A stretch of DNA of 64,000 bases from VFZN01 sp963709325 (GTDB lineage: Bacteria > Acidobacteriota > Vicinamibacteria > Vicinamibacterales > UBA2999), in contig CAVPVV010000003.1 of NCBI GenBank assembly GCA_963709325.1, positions 1,860,001 through 1,924,000 on the forward strand, in the 5' to 3' direction. Both the position numbers and the translations under genes were made by a program. Under the pieces are notes generated by a model. The model ran no database searches, was not told the origin of the DNA, and saw nothing but the letters and a program-made list of their open reading frames with translations. Within the stretch, counting starts at the first letter, position 1. Every line of letters begins with the position of its first letter. Of this stretch, positions 25,948-35,732 are shown piece after piece.

Positions 25948-27303
25948 TCACGCGCGTGCGAAGGGCCACTCCTTCCTGTGTCGCGCCCACGCCAGGAAGC
26001 ACAGGATCCCTGCCGCCAGAGCAACCAGGCCGAACAGGATCACCGACAAATCGGTGGTCGCCAGCACGAAGACCCAGCCGGCGAAGGCGACCGCGGCGGG
26101 AACGGGGTAGAGCCACATCCGGTACGGCCGTGGCATCTCCGGGCGGGCCCGGCGCAGCAGGATCAAGCCGACGATCTGGCCGATGAACTGCACCAGGATT
26201 CGAATCGCGATCAGCGCGTCGATGACGACTCCGAGCGAGGCGGCGCTGGCCACGATCGAGAGCACGCCGAGGCACACCAGCGACACGTGCGGGAAGCCGC
26301 CGGTCGGGTGGACGGCGCCGAATACCTTGAAGAAGTAGCCCTCACGGGCCGCCGCGAACGGAATGCGCGAGTAGCCGAGGAGGAGCGCGAACACCGACGC
26401 GAACGCCGTCCACAGAATCAGGACCGTGAACCCGCGCGCGATGGCGCTCCCGTAAATGCGCTCCATGAACACCGACACGACGAACGCCGACTGCGGATGG
26501 TCGCCGGCCGGGACGAACTCGCGCCACGAGACGACGCCGATGATCGACAGGTTGATGGCGAAGTAGATGGCGGCCACCGCAATGGTGCTGATGATGATCG
26601 AACGCGGGATGACGCGGCCGGGGTTCGCCACCTCGTCGCCGATGTAGCAGACGTTGTAGTAGCCCAGGTAGTCGTAGATACCGATTCGCGTCGCGGCCCC
26701 GAGACCGAGCAGGAAGGCGGGTGACGCGCTCACGGCTGTAGGAGGCAGGTCGAAGGCAACCGCGGAGCTGAAGTGCATGGCGCCGGTCGCGATCACCACC
26801 AGGGTCGCAGCAATGGTACCAACCCACAACGCGATAGTGATCGTCGCGATCGACGTGATACGGCGGTACAGGAGCGCGATGTTCAGCAGTCCGACGATGG
26901 CAATCACGACCATCACGCTCGCTGGCGTCAGGTCCGCCCACACGTAACGGAGATAGTTGGCGAAGCCGATGTAGCCGGAGGCGATCTCGAGCGGGCCGCT
27001 GATCAGGAACTGCCAGACGAACAGGAACGCCATCAGGCGGCCGAACGTGTCGGGGCCGAAAGCGTCGCGGAGGTAACCAAACGATCCGCCGGAGCGTGGC
27101 ATCGCCGCGCCGAGCTCGCTCCACACCATGCCGTCGGCGAGCACGATCAGGAGCGCGGCGCCCCACCCGAGCAAGGCGTGCGGACCGCCCAGGGCGGTCA
27201 TCAGGAGCGGGATGGTGATGAACGGCCCGACCCCGATCATGTTGATCATGTTCAGGGCCGTGGCCTGGAACAGGCCGAAGCGACGGGACTCGGAACCAGA
27301 CAT
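25948..27303 (-). CDS. APC-superfamily amino acid permease
   Basis: A 451-residue protein with about 12 membrane helices. The first helix has MIGVGPFITIP, the APC substrate-binding GxG-type break, and TM2 ends with WSELGAAMPRSGGSFGYLRDAFG, the classic family signature. The middle region (YYNVCYIGDEVANPGRVIPRS) matches the TM6-7 loop. It should move an amino acid or amine across the inner membrane with a cation. Transport direction and substrate are not visible. It lies downstream of the FAD-linked oxidase gene on the same strand with a 40-base gap, so co-transcription is possible. Confidence 0.9.
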   Translation of the reverse strand: MSGSESRRFGLFQATALNMINMIGVGPFITIPLLMTALGGPHALLGWGAALLIVLADGMVWSELGAAMPRSGGSFGYLRDAFGPDTFGRLMAFLFVWQFLISGPLEIASGYIGFANYLRYVWADLTPASVMVVIAIVGLLNIALLYRRITSIATITIALWVGTIAATLVVIATGAMHFSSAVAFDLPPTAVSASPAFLLGLGAATRIGIYDYLGYYNVCYIGDEVANPGRVIPRSIIISTIAVAAIYFAINLSIIGVVSWREFVPAGDHPQSAFVVSVFMERIYGSAIARGFTVLILWTAFASVFALLLGYSRIPFAAAREGYFFKVFGAVHPTGGFPHVSLVCLGVLSIVASAASLGVVIDALIAIRILVQFIGQIVGLILLRRARPEMPRPYRMWLYPVPAAVAFAGWVFVLATTDLSVILFGLVALAAGILCFLAWARHRKEWPFARA

Positions 27304-27343
27304 CGGGCGCGTCGAGGCTACACGAAGGCGCGCCCGGCCGCGA

Positions 27344-28726
27344 TCATTCTTCCGGCAGCATCTTGCCCGGATTCATCAGATCGTCGGGATCGAGCGCCCG
27401 CTTGATCGCCCGCATCACCGTCAACGCCTCCCCGTGCTCCGCCTTCAGATATTTCATTTTTCCGAGACCGACGCCGTGTTCGCCGGTGCAGGTGCCGCCC
27501 ATCCTGAGCGCCCGCTCGACCAGCCGCTGGCTGAACGCCGACACCCGCCGCATCTCCTCCGCGTTGCCCGGATCGAGCATGAGAATCAGGTGGAAATTGC
27601 CGTCGCCGGCGTGGCCGACGAGCGGAGCGGCAATCGCCGACGCACGGGCGTCGTCCTGCGTCTCGAGAATGCACGGCGCAAGCTGCGAGATTGGGACACA
27701 GACGTCGGTCGTCATCGCGCCGGTGCCCGGCCGCGACGCAACGGTCGCGTAGTAGGCATCGTGCCGCGCCTGCCATAACCGCGCCCGATCTTCCGGAGTG
27801 GACGCCCACTGAAATCCGAGCGCGCCGTGCTCCCGGGCGATCTCCTCGACCAGCCGCGCCTGGTCGTCCACCACCGCCTGGCTCGTCCCGTGGAACTCGA
27901 AGAACAGCGTCGGGGCCTCAGGGTAACTGGTCCTGGAGTAGCGGTTGACGAAGGCGAGCTGGGTCTCGTCGATCACTTCCATGCGCGCCACCTGAATTCC
28001 GAGCTGCACCGTCTGGATGACGGTGTTGACCGCGCCATCCATCGAGGCGAACGGACACACCGCGGCGGCGAGCGCCTCGGGACGCCCGTAGAGGCGTAGC
28101 GTGACCTCGGTGATGACGCCGAGCGTGCCTTCCGAGCCGACGAACAGGCGGGTGAGGTCGTACCCCGAGGCCGACTTCCGGGCCCGGCTTCCCGTCCGGA
28201 TCACCCGCCCGTCCGCGAGGACGACCGTGAGGCCGAGGACGTTGTCGCGCATCGTGCCGTAGCGCACGGCGGTGGTCCCCGAGGCCCGGGTGGCCGCCAT
28301 CCCGCCAATCGTCGCGTCGGCGCCCGGATCGATCGGGAACATGAGGCCGGTGTTTTTCAGGTGATGGTCCAGCGTTTTGCGGGTGATGCCCGCTTCGACC
28401 GTGACGTCCAGGTCTTCCGGGCTCAGCCGCAGCACGCGGGTCATTCGGGTGAGATCGATGGTTATTCCGCCGCGCACCGCGTTGACGTGACCCTCCATCG
28501 AGCTGCCCATGCCGAACGGGACGATCGGCACACGCTCCGCCGCGCAGGCGCGAACGATCGAGGCCACCTCATCGGTGGACGTCGGAAACACCACCGCATC
28601 CGGCCTGGCTGGGGCATGCCAGGACTCAGCGTGACTATGGTGCTCTCGCACCGCTTCGGTGGTCGAAATCCGGTCGCCAAAGGCGCCGCGCAGCGTGGAC
28701 AAAAGGGACTCAGTCACCTCTGGCAT
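27344..28726 (-). CDS. FAD-linked oxidase (GlcD / D-lactate dehydrogenase type)
   Basis: A 460-residue flavoprotein. The PCMH-type FAD domain (about 40-215) has VPFGMGSSMEGH, DPGADATIGGMAATRASGT and SASGYDLTRLFVGSEGTLG. The C-terminal oxidase domain has GHAGDGNFH (metal and substrate His) and CTGEHGVGLGKMKYL. These are the marks of D-2-hydroxyacid dehydrogenases such as D-lactate dehydrogenase and GlcD. The reaction is oxidation of a D-2-hydroxyacid, with electrons going to cytochrome or quinone. The ATG at 28726 starts at the usual N terminus; the longer frame upstream is antisense to the next gene. No glcE or glcF lies next to it. Confidence 0.9.
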   Translation of the reverse strand: MPEVTESLLSTLRGAFGDRISTTEAVREHHSHAESWHAPARPDAVVFPTSTDEVASIVRACAAERVPIVPFGMGSSMEGHVNAVRGGITIDLTRMTRVLRLSPEDLDVTVEAGITRKTLDHHLKNTGLMFPIDPGADATIGGMAATRASGTTAVRYGTMRDNVLGLTVVLADGRVIRTGSRARKSASGYDLTRLFVGSEGTLGVITEVTLRLYGRPEALAAAVCPFASMDGAVNTVIQTVQLGIQVARMEVIDETQLAFVNRYSRTSYPEAPTLFFEFHGTSQAVVDDQARLVEEIAREHGALGFQWASTPEDRARLWQARHDAYYATVASRPGTGAMTTDVCVPISQLAPCILETQDDARASAIAAPLVGHAGDGNFHLILMLDPGNAEEMRRVSAFSQRLVERALRMGGTCTGEHGVGLGKMKYLKAEHGEALTVMRAIKRALDPDDLMNPGKMLPEE

Positions 28727-28804
28727 GGTAGCCTGTTTGTTTACCTCCAGAATGAATCCTGCTCTGCTCGATCGCGGTGGACTGCGCCCGAAGCCGTGGG
28801 GGTC

Positions 28805-30415
28805 ATGATCAGCCGCGCCATCTACCTGGCCGCGTCGCTCATCGTCCTCACGGTCGTGCTCGCTGTTTTCGCTGCTCATTTCGAAGCGGCGGGGATCGTC
28901 CGCGCGGTTGACACCCCCCCGTTCCACGCGATCGATCTGCCAGGCCCCGGGGCATCGTTCGAGGCCATGGAGGCGCACCTCCACCGGCCCTCCGGCAGCC
29001 AGTGGCTGCGCGAGATCGTGCCCAACCAGGGCGGTGCGCTGTGGATCGGCGCGATCGTGCTCGCGGTGGCCGCGATCGACACCCGCCGCTGGACGGCCCG
29101 AAATACTGATCTGGTCCTGATTCAGCTGGCTGGCTGGCTCCTCTTCGGTAGCCTCGACATCTTCTCGCAGACCGATGCTCCAGCGTTCCTCGGGTGGGTT
29201 CGTTTCGTCTTCGAGCTCGTTGGCCTCGTGACCGCGATCGTCTGGGCCCGTACGTTCGCGCTGCAGTGGCGGCCCTACTCCGGGCCGTGGATGCCGGCGA
29301 TGGGAACACGGGCGCTGGCCGGCCTCGCCGCGGTGCTGGTCGCCTTGAACCTGGCCGTTATCTTCGTGGACGTGCCGGACGATTCCAGCTTCTTCGCGAA
29401 CCTGGGCGGTCAGCGGATGCGGGAGCGCGCGCGGTTGCCGTATGGCGATCCGATGCTGACCGGCACACCCGGCGCGGCCTACCCGCCGCTGCTCTACGTC
29501 CTGCACGCCGGCGTGCAGTCGGCGATTGGCGCGCCGCTGCCCGCCGTCGCCGAGGAGCAGCCCGCGCTCGGGGCCCGATCCACGTATCCCGAGCCGCCGC
29601 GGGTAGCGACGCAACTGGTGATCGCGCTGTCACACCTGCTCGGCATCGGGGCCCTATGGGTGCTCGGCTATCGAACGATCGGCGAGTCGGGCGCGTGGGC
29701 GCTGGTCTCGCTGTACGCCGGATCCAGTTACCTGCTCGATGTCGCCGGCTCGTCTGCCAGCGTTGGCGGCCTCACGTTCGTCTCGCACATTGTCCCGGCG
29801 TCGGCCACGTTGCTCGCGTTCGCGCTGCTGAACCGTCCGGCCGTCAGCGGAGCGCTGCTCGCCGCCTCTGTAGGGCTTGGCTTCTACCCGGTGTTCTTCT
29901 ACCCGATCTGGGCGGCCTGGCAGTGGCGGCGGGGCATCGGCCCGGCCGCCCGGTTTACGATCGCTTTCGGGATCGTGTGCGCAGTAATCGGCGCGTGGGT
30001 CGTGGCGTGGTCGCAGCCGGCTCCGGGGATGAGCCTGATCGGTACGATCGTCCGCGACACCTTGGGCCACCATTCGGATCCGAAGGGATACGGTCTCAGC
30101 GTCTACGGACTCTGGGGACAGCAGACCGGCCTGCTTGGCTGGCTGGGGCATCCGACCATCGGCACGGCGACGTGGTCGTCGCCGTTCTTCGTGCTGTTCG
30201 GGTTGACGCTGCTCGTCGGGGCCCGGCTGGCGCTCCGCGCCGACATCGCGCGGCTCGCGCTGCTGACGGCGGGCGCGGCGATTGGCGCCAACCTCTGGAA
30301 AATTCACGCGACGGCAACCTACGTCGCGTGGTACTACCCGCTTCTGCTGCTGGGACTGCTCGCGCTCTCCTCCGCATCCAGGCCCGAAGCGGCAAGGGAG
30401 TCTGCAACGGTATGA
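28805..30415 (+). CDS. Polytopic membrane protein of unknown function
   Basis: A 536-residue protein with about 12 membrane helices starting at residues 5-25 and an exported loop (about 190-260) containing PYGDPMLTGTPGAAYPPLLY and SAIGAPLPAV. I recognise no catalytic motif and no named family, though the layout resembles glycosyltransferase-like or polyprenyl-sugar membrane proteins. The ATG at 28805 has GGGGG just before it. Its stop overlaps the ATG of the next gene (ATGA), so it is coupled to a UDP-galactopyranose-mutase-like flavoprotein. That suggests a role in surface glycan metabolism, as inference only. Confidence 0.65.
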   Translation: MISRAIYLAASLIVLTVVLAVFAAHFEAAGIVRAVDTPPFHAIDLPGPGASFEAMEAHLHRPSGSQWLREIVPNQGGALWIGAIVLAVAAIDTRRWTARNTDLVLIQLAGWLLFGSLDIFSQTDAPAFLGWVRFVFELVGLVTAIVWARTFALQWRPYSGPWMPAMGTRALAGLAAVLVALNLAVIFVDVPDDSSFFANLGGQRMRERARLPYGDPMLTGTPGAAYPPLLYVLHAGVQSAIGAPLPAVAEEQPALGARSTYPEPPRVATQLVIALSHLLGIGALWVLGYRTIGESGAWALVSLYAGSSYLLDVAGSSASVGGLTFVSHIVPASATLLAFALLNRPAVSGALLAASVGLGFYPVFFYPIWAAWQWRRGIGPAARFTIAFGIVCAVIGAWVVAWSQPAPGMSLIGTIVRDTLGHHSDPKGYGLSVYGLWGQQTGLLGWLGHPTIGTATWSSPFFVLFGLTLLVGARLALRADIARLALLTAGAAIGANLWKIHATATYVAWYYPLLLLGLLALSSASRPEAARESATV

Positions 30416-31913
30416 GCGATCAGAAGAGAGTCCACGTCATCGGCGCGGGGCCGGCGGGTTTGACGGCGGCGTACGCGCTCGGACGACGCGGAATCGCTTC
30501 GTCGGTGTACGAAGCCGACTCCATCGTCGGCGGCATCGCGCGAACCGTGGAGTACAAGGGCTTCCGGTTCGACATCGGGGGACATCGCTTCTTCAGCAAG
30601 GTCCGGGCGGTCCGCGACATCTGGCACGACCTGCTCGGCTCGCAGTTCATCACCCGGCCGCGCCTGTCACGGATCTACTTCGACGGGCTGTTCTTCGATT
30701 ACCCGCTGAAGGCCAGCAACGCGCTGCGCCAGCTTGGCCCGATCAAGGCCGCAAAGATCGGCATGAGCTACGCGTGGGCGCAGCTGCGTCCGATCCGGCC
30801 CGAGGTGAGCTTCGAGGATTGGGTGGTCAACCGCTTCGGCCGGGAGCTGTTCGACACGTTCTTCAAGGCCTACACCGAGAAGGTGTGGGGCATTCCCTGC
30901 TCCACGATCAGCGCCCAGTGGGCGGCGCAGCGCATCAAGGGCCTGTCGTTGTGGGTCGCGGCGCGCGAGATGCTGCTGGCGCCGTTCCGGCGCGGCGCGA
31001 CAAAGGTCCGCAGCCTGATCGAGCAGTTCGAGTACCCGCGGCTCGGGCCGGGCCAGCTGTGGGAAGCCTGCGCCGAACGCGTCCACCTCACCGGCGGCGA
31101 AGTGCGCCTTCGCACGCCGGTCGTCGGCGTCGCACCACCGCGACGGCCGGATCGAAGCGATCGACATCGTCGACAATGGCGTCCCGCGCCGCGTGCCGGT
31201 CGAGGCGCTGATCTCGACGATGCCGATGCGGACGCTGGTGCGGGCGATGATTCCGCCGGCCGCCGGAGCGGATCCGGCAGATGGCGGAGCAGCTGTCGTA
31301 TCGCGACTTCCTGACCGTGGCGCTGGTCATCGACCAGCAGGAGACGTTCCCGGACAACTGGATCTACGTGCACGACAAGAAGGTGAAGCTCGGGCGCATC
31401 CAGAACTTCAAGAACTGGAGCCCGGACATGGTGCCGTCACCGGAAAAGACCTGCCTCGGGCTCGAGTATTTCTGCTTCGAAGGCGATGGGCTGTGGTCGA
31501 TGAGCGATGCGGAGCTGATCGCGCTCGGGACGCGCGAAGTGGGCGCGATCGGGCTGGTCGATCCGGCGAAGGTGATCGACGGCGCCGTCGTCCGGGTGCC
31601 AAAGGCCTATCCCGTCTACGACGGCAAGCACATCGAGGCCCTGGAAGTGCTTCGCGAGTACCTTGCCGGGTTCAGCAACCTGCAGCTGGCGGGCCGCAAC
31701 GGGCTCCACAAGTACAACAACCAGGACCACGCGATGATCACCGGCATCCTCGCGGCGGAGGCGCTGCTCGGACGCAAGGTGGACCCCTGGACGGTGAACG
31801 TCGAAGACGAGTATCTGGAGGAAGGCGACATGTTCGGGATGGCGTCCGACCTCGACGAGCTGCTCACCACTCAGCCGCCGGTCCCGGCCGCGGTCGGCGC
31901 ACGGCACGAGTGA
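30412..31913 (+). pseudogene. FAD-dependent oxidoreductase (UDP-galactopyranose-mutase-like), two +1 frameshifts
   Basis: The start frame gives an FAD-binding N terminus (VIGAGPAGLTAAYALG, then GGIARTVEYKGFRFDIGGHRFF), as in NAD(P)-binding flavoproteins annotated amine oxidase or protoporphyrinogen-oxidase-like in glycan clusters. After VVGV (about 31130) a surplus G shifts the frame; HHRDGRIEAIDIVDNG follows in frame two. After MIPP (about 31260) a second surplus G leads into frame three (ERIRQMAEQLSYRDF), which runs to the end (TGA 31911-31913). Removing both bases yields one continuous protein of 499 residues. Either the sequence has two base errors or the gene is newly dead. The ATGA overlap couples it to the membrane protein upstream. 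Confidence 0.75.
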
Positions 31914-31920
31914 AGCAGCG

Positions 31921-32619
31921 ATGTTCACCGGCAAGACGGTCGCGTTCCTTCGCAACCTGAAGAAGAACAACGATCGCGCCTGGTTCCATGCCAGGCGCGC
32001 CGACTACGAGCTGCACTGCCGAGGGCCGATGCTGGCCATCATCGATCGGCTCTCGCACGAGTTCACCCGGTTCGCGCCGGATCTGGCCGCCGATCCGAGG
32101 ATCTCGCTGTTCCGCCCGTGGCGCGACACCCGCTTCAGCGAGAACAAGGCGCCGCTCAAGACCAACATCGCGGCGGTGTTCCCCAATCGCGCGCTGGGCC
32201 GGATGAACGGCGCCGCGCTCTACTTCGAGGTCGCGACGACCTACGTGTGGATTGGCGGCGGCATCTACGCGCCCGATTCGCCGCAGCTGCAGGCGATACG
32301 GGAGCAGATTGCCGGCAACCAGCGGCGCTTCGAGAAGTTGATCGCCTCACCGGCGTTCAGGAAGATCGGCGGACTGAAGGGCGACACGATCTCGCGAGTG
32401 CCGCGCGGCTGGCCGAAGGACCATCCGGCCGCACAGTACCTCGTGCACAAGCAGTTCCTGGGGTTTCGCGAGGAGCCCGCTGCCTTTGCGGCCCGACCCG
32501 ACTTCTACAAACAGCTGGTCGCAACCTTCAAGGCGCTCGCGCCGCTGGTGTCGTTTCTCAACGAGCCGCTGCTGGCTCGCCTGGCGGTGACCAACCGCGC
32601 GCATTTGCTCGACGAATGA
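31921..32619 (+). CDS. DUF2461 / TIGR02453 family protein
   Basis: A 232-residue soluble protein matching TIGR02453: FLRNLKKNNDRAWFHARRADYE near the start, RDTRFSENKAPLKTNIAAVF (about 72-91), GGGIYAPDSPQLQAIREQI, and a C-terminal LKGDTISRVPRGWPKDHPAAQYLVHK. The function of the family is unknown; no catalytic set has been defined. The ATG at 31921 is eight bases after the flavoprotein stop. The next gene starts within its stop codon (ATGA), so it is in an operon with the neighbours. No further role can be read from the sequence. Confidence 0.9.
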   Translation: MFTGKTVAFLRNLKKNNDRAWFHARRADYELHCRGPMLAIIDRLSHEFTRFAPDLAADPRISLFRPWRDTRFSENKAPLKTNIAAVFPNRALGRMNGAALYFEVATTYVWIGGGIYAPDSPQLQAIREQIAGNQRRFEKLIASPAFRKIGGLKGDTISRVPRGWPKDHPAAQYLVHKQFLGFREEPAAFAARPDFYKQLVATFKALAPLVSFLNEPLLARLAVTNRAHLLDE

Positions 32620-33107
32620 CCCGCCGCGAGCTGCTGACGGCGATGCCGCTGACGATGGCGTCCGCTACGCTCCACGGGCAGCGGTATATCGACGGTGTCT
32701 TCGTCTACGACGGCCGCGATCCGATCGAGCTGCTCGCGTACGCCACGTCTCTGCCATCCGGCGGGATGGAGCTCGCGCGAGCGAGCTTCGACGACGTGCC
32801 GGTCTTGACCCAGGTACGCGGTGTGCTCTGCAGCATTCCGAACTGGAAGCCAGAACGCGTCTGGGCAGGCTCGAAAGCCGTGTTCCACGACCACCGGGCA
32901 GCGCGCCGCGACCTGCGTTTTCAAGTTCGGCAGCTCAACATCTACGCCCTGGACCTGCGGGTAGCTGACGTCGATCAACCGGCCGGTGTCAGCCGCCTCG
33001 CCAGCCGGGTGCGAGCCTCGCCGGACAATCCTCTGTTCCTGTTCGTGACGATGACGAGCGACCGGATCCTGCGCGAGTACCTGGTGCAGTTGTCGATCGC
33101 AGCCTGA
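32616..33107 (+). CDS. Small exported protein of unknown function
   Basis: A 163-residue protein. The N terminus (MTRRELLTAMPLTMASATLHGQ) looks like a short signal sequence, possibly Tat, with cleavage near residue 21. The mature part has short conserved-looking runs (GVFVYDGRDPIELLAYATSLPSG reads as beta strand and helix) and ends FVTMTSDRILREYLVQLSIAA. I do not recognise a family. It overlaps the DUF2461 stop by four bases, which supports it being a real, coupled gene. After it, 33108-33318 holds no gene I can support on either strand. Confidence 0.6.
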   Translation: MTRRELLTAMPLTMASATLHGQRYIDGVFVYDGRDPIELLAYATSLPSGGMELARASFDDVPVLTQVRGVLCSIPNWKPERVWAGSKAVFHDHRAARRDLRFQVRQLNIYALDLRVADVDQPAGVSRLASRVRASPDNPLFLFVTMTSDRILREYLVQLSIAA

Positions 33108-33318
33108 CCCGGCAGATCAGCGTCGCGCGTCGCGGCGCCGGAGGCTCTCCGCCACCATCCGCGGCGCGGTGAGAGACGAGGACTGCGGAGGCGACCAGCA
33201 GCGCGGCCACGAGCGCCTGCCAGGCACTGGAGTCGTCGAGGTCGCGCCTCGCCACAACGCATTCTCGTGATGGTTGTAAAGGGATCGCAATCTACATCGC
33301 GAATTTCCTGCTGACCTT

Positions 33319-34968
33319 TCACCTCTGTACTGAAGCCGTGGGCATGCCGGTCTGGGTGGGCCGCGGCAACCACTCGTCGAGATATGGTGCGAGCTCTCCA
33401 GCGTTCGTACCCGAGCAGCGGTACCCGATGTGCCCGTCCGGCCGAACGAGGTACAGCGCCGACGCGCCCCGCGCCACGCCAAGGCGCTCGAGCGTGGCCG
33501 CGGTCACGGAATCCACCGCGGCGTTCAGGTGATGCAGCGCGATCGGCCGATCGCGCACCAGGCTGCTGACCTCTCGACTCGGAATCACCGTCGCACACCA
33601 CAGCACGTGAAACGTCGGGTTGCCGATCAGCTCGTGAATCGTCGTCGCAACACCGTCCTTGAGCACGGGAAGGTTCGGCATCCGGTCGCCTGCCTGAGGG
33701 CCGCCGGCGAGATGCGGAATTCCCTCCTGCACCGCGGGGCTGCGACGATAGCGGATGCCAAGCTGCGATACGCGGTGGAACGCGCGCTGGCGAAGCGACG
33801 TCGACGCGGCGAGCGCGGGGACAACCGCGCGGAGGGCAAGATTTCGCATGCCGGCGGCAATCGGGCCGGCCCCCAGCGCACGCGCCGCCACCGAGAAGAG
33901 TCGATCGGTGAAGCGAAGCAGGTAGTGCCCGACCGGCCAGCGCTCGTCGTGATAGCTGTCGAGCAGCTTCTCGGGCGCCTGGCCGCGACAGACCAGACCC
34001 AGCTTCCATCCGAGGTTCCACGCGTCCTGGATTCCGGTGTTCATGCCTTGCCCGCCAGCCGGGCTGTGAATGTGTGCCGCGTCACCGGCGACGAACAGCC
34101 GCCCGCGACGGTAGCGATCCACCTGACGGTGGTGTAATCGAAAGCGCGTGAGCCAGGCAGGATCGCGAAGACGAAGCCTGCTGCCAACGACTCGATCCAC
34201 GAATGCCTGCAGTTCTTCGATCGCCAGCGACGGTTCCGCAGCATCCGGGATCGGCTCGGGTTCGCCAGGCACGACGGCAATCAGCCGCCAGGTGCGGGGC
34301 ACGCCGAGCGGCAGCACGAGCACACCGCCGCCCACGCCTGGAAAGACGTTGGCGGCATCGGGCTCGAGCGGTCCGTCGATCTCGAGGTCGGCGAGCATGA
34401 AGCGCTGCGGATACGCCTGGCCCTCGAATGACAGCGCCGCTGCACGCCTGACGGTGCTGTGCGCGCCGTCGCAGCCGACGACGTAACGGGCCGCGACTGC
34501 TTCGGATTGGCCGCGCGCGTGCGTCAGCTGGCAGGCCACCGGCTCGCGGTCGGTTGCGGCGGAGATCTCCGCGCGGCAGGCCCGCTCGATCTCGATGCCG
34601 TGGCGAGCGAGCCAGTCCGCCAGCACCGCCTCGGTCTCGGCCTGCGAAACGAACAGCACGAATGGAAACCGCGTGTCGGGTCGCCCGATGTCAGCGACCG
34701 GAATCAGCGCGCCGCCCCCGCCGACGTGGATGCGGACGCGCATCGCACGCCGCCCTTTCTCCACCAGCGAATCGGCCAGGTCAATCGTGTCGAGGATCTC
34801 CAGGCTCCGCGCCTGTACCGCCAGGGCTCGCGATTCGTGCCGGCAATCCGGCAGCTCGTCGACGATTCGAAACCTCGTCCCAAATCGGGTCAGCTGCGCC
34901 GCCAGGCTCAAACCCGTCGGGCCGGCCCCGACGATGAGCACGTCGAGCTCGGTTCGTTCGTTGCCCAC
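33319..34968 (-). CDS. FAD-dependent aromatic-ring monooxygenase (PheA/TfdB type)
   Basis: A 549-residue flavoprotein hydroxylase. It has the Rossmann motif VGAGPTGLSLA (about 9-19), the DG motif VVGCDGAHSTVRRA (about 165-178), and the second FAD motif LFVAGDAAHIHSPAGGQGMNTGIQDA (about 295-320), all as in the FAD_binding_3 family. The last 150 residues resemble the thioredoxin-like C-terminal domain of phenol hydroxylases. Members insert one oxygen into phenolic or polyketide rings using NAD(P)H. The substrate is not shown. The GTG start at 34968 begins just before the FAD motif; the upstream in-frame sequence looks non-coding. No partner gene is adjacent on its strand. Confidence 0.85.
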   Translation of the reverse strand: MGNERTELDVLIVGAGPTGLSLAAQLTRFGTRFRIVDELPDCRHESRALAVQARSLEILDTIDLADSLVEKGRRAMRVRIHVGGGGALIPVADIGRPDTRFPFVLFVSQAETEAVLADWLARHGIEIERACRAEISAATDREPVACQLTHARGQSEAVAARYVVGCDGAHSTVRRAAALSFEGQAYPQRFMLADLEIDGPLEPDAANVFPGVGGGVLVLPLGVPRTWRLIAVVPGEPEPIPDAAEPSLAIEELQAFVDRVVGSRLRLRDPAWLTRFRLHHRQVDRYRRGRLFVAGDAAHIHSPAGGQGMNTGIQDAWNLGWKLGLVCRGQAPEKLLDSYHDERWPVGHYLLRFTDRLFSVAARALGAGPIAAGMRNLALRAVVPALAASTSLRQRAFHRVSQLGIRYRRSPAVQEGIPHLAGGPQAGDRMPNLPVLKDGVATTIHELIGNPTFHVLWCATVIPSREVSSLVRDRPIALHHLNAAVDSVTAATLERLGVARGASALYLVRPDGHIGYRCSGTNAGELAPYLDEWLPRPTQTGMPTASVQR

Positions 34969-35141
34969 GCGTTCACAGTAGCAGGCCTGCCGGTTATTCC
35001 ACGGGCAACCGGGCTGGCCTCGCGCGATTCCGGCAGCCCCCACTCCCCGTCCTGCGTTGATCTGCGGCCAGCACGCAACCCGCGTTCGGCACGGCTGATG
35101 CATTCTCCGCAAGAGGCACTCTCATTCAGAGGAGGCGCCTC

Positions 35142-35684
35142 ATGAAATGCCTCATCGTCTACGGGACGACCGAAGGACAGACCCGGAAGATCGTCGGCTT
35201 CCTGCGTGATCGACTCGCGGAGAACGGCCACGAGGTAACGCTCGTCGACGCACTCGAGCCGCCGGCTGGCCTCGATCCCCACAGCTTCGATCGCGTCCTT
35301 GTTGCCGGGTCGCTCCACATCGGCAAGTACCAGACCGCCGTCGAAGACTGGGTTCGGCGCAAGGCAGACGTCCTGTCGCTGAAACGTGCGGTCTTCCTCT
35401 CGGTATCGCTGGCCGCGGCCGGCACCGACGAAGACGACGTGCAGGGGCTGGTGCAGTGCGTGCGAGAGTTCACGCGGCGCACCGGGTGGACGCCGGCCGT
35501 CGTTCACCATGTCGCCGGCGCATTTCGCTACACCGAGTACGACTTCTTCAAGCGGTGGGCGCTCAAGTACATCGCGTGGCGCAAGGGAGGGCCGACCGAC
35601 ACGTCGCGAGACTACGAGCTCACCGACTGGGACGACCTGACGCGCTTTGCCAAGGACTTTGCAGGCTCGATGGTCGAAGTGTAG
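35142..35684 (+). CDS. hemG: HemG-like flavodoxin (protoporphyrinogen IX dehydrogenase, menaquinone)
   Basis: A 180-residue flavodoxin-fold protein. The FMN phosphate loop is IVYGTTEGQTRKI (about 5-17), the second loop is VAGSLHIGKYQ (about 54-64), and the C terminus has FKRWALKYIAWRKGGPTDTSRDYELTDWDDL, which matches the long-chain flavodoxin tail of E. coli HemG (cited only by its GGPTDTSR core). HemG oxidises protoporphyrinogen IX to protoporphyrin IX with quinone as acceptor, a late haem step. A strong GAGGAGG lies seven bases before the ATG at 35142. No haem genes are adjacent, so the exact substrate is inferred from the tail motif. Confidence 0.85.
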   Translation: MKCLIVYGTTEGQTRKIVGFLRDRLAENGHEVTLVDALEPPAGLDPHSFDRVLVAGSLHIGKYQTAVEDWVRRKADVLSLKRAVFLSVSLAAAGTDEDDVQGLVQCVREFTRRTGWTPAVVHHVAGAFRYTEYDFFKRWALKYIAWRKGGPTDTSRDYELTDWDDLTRFAKDFAGSMVEV

Positions 35685-35732
35685 GGCCAGCGGCTGCGGT
35701 AAGATGCGTCACCCGAGGAGCCGCAGCCGCTC

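Noticed and set aside
32989..33255. Small minus-strand open frame with a hydrophobic segment
   Set aside because: It overlaps the end of the gene at 32616-33107, has no good start or ribosome site, and turns Arg/Ser-rich like a shadow frame.
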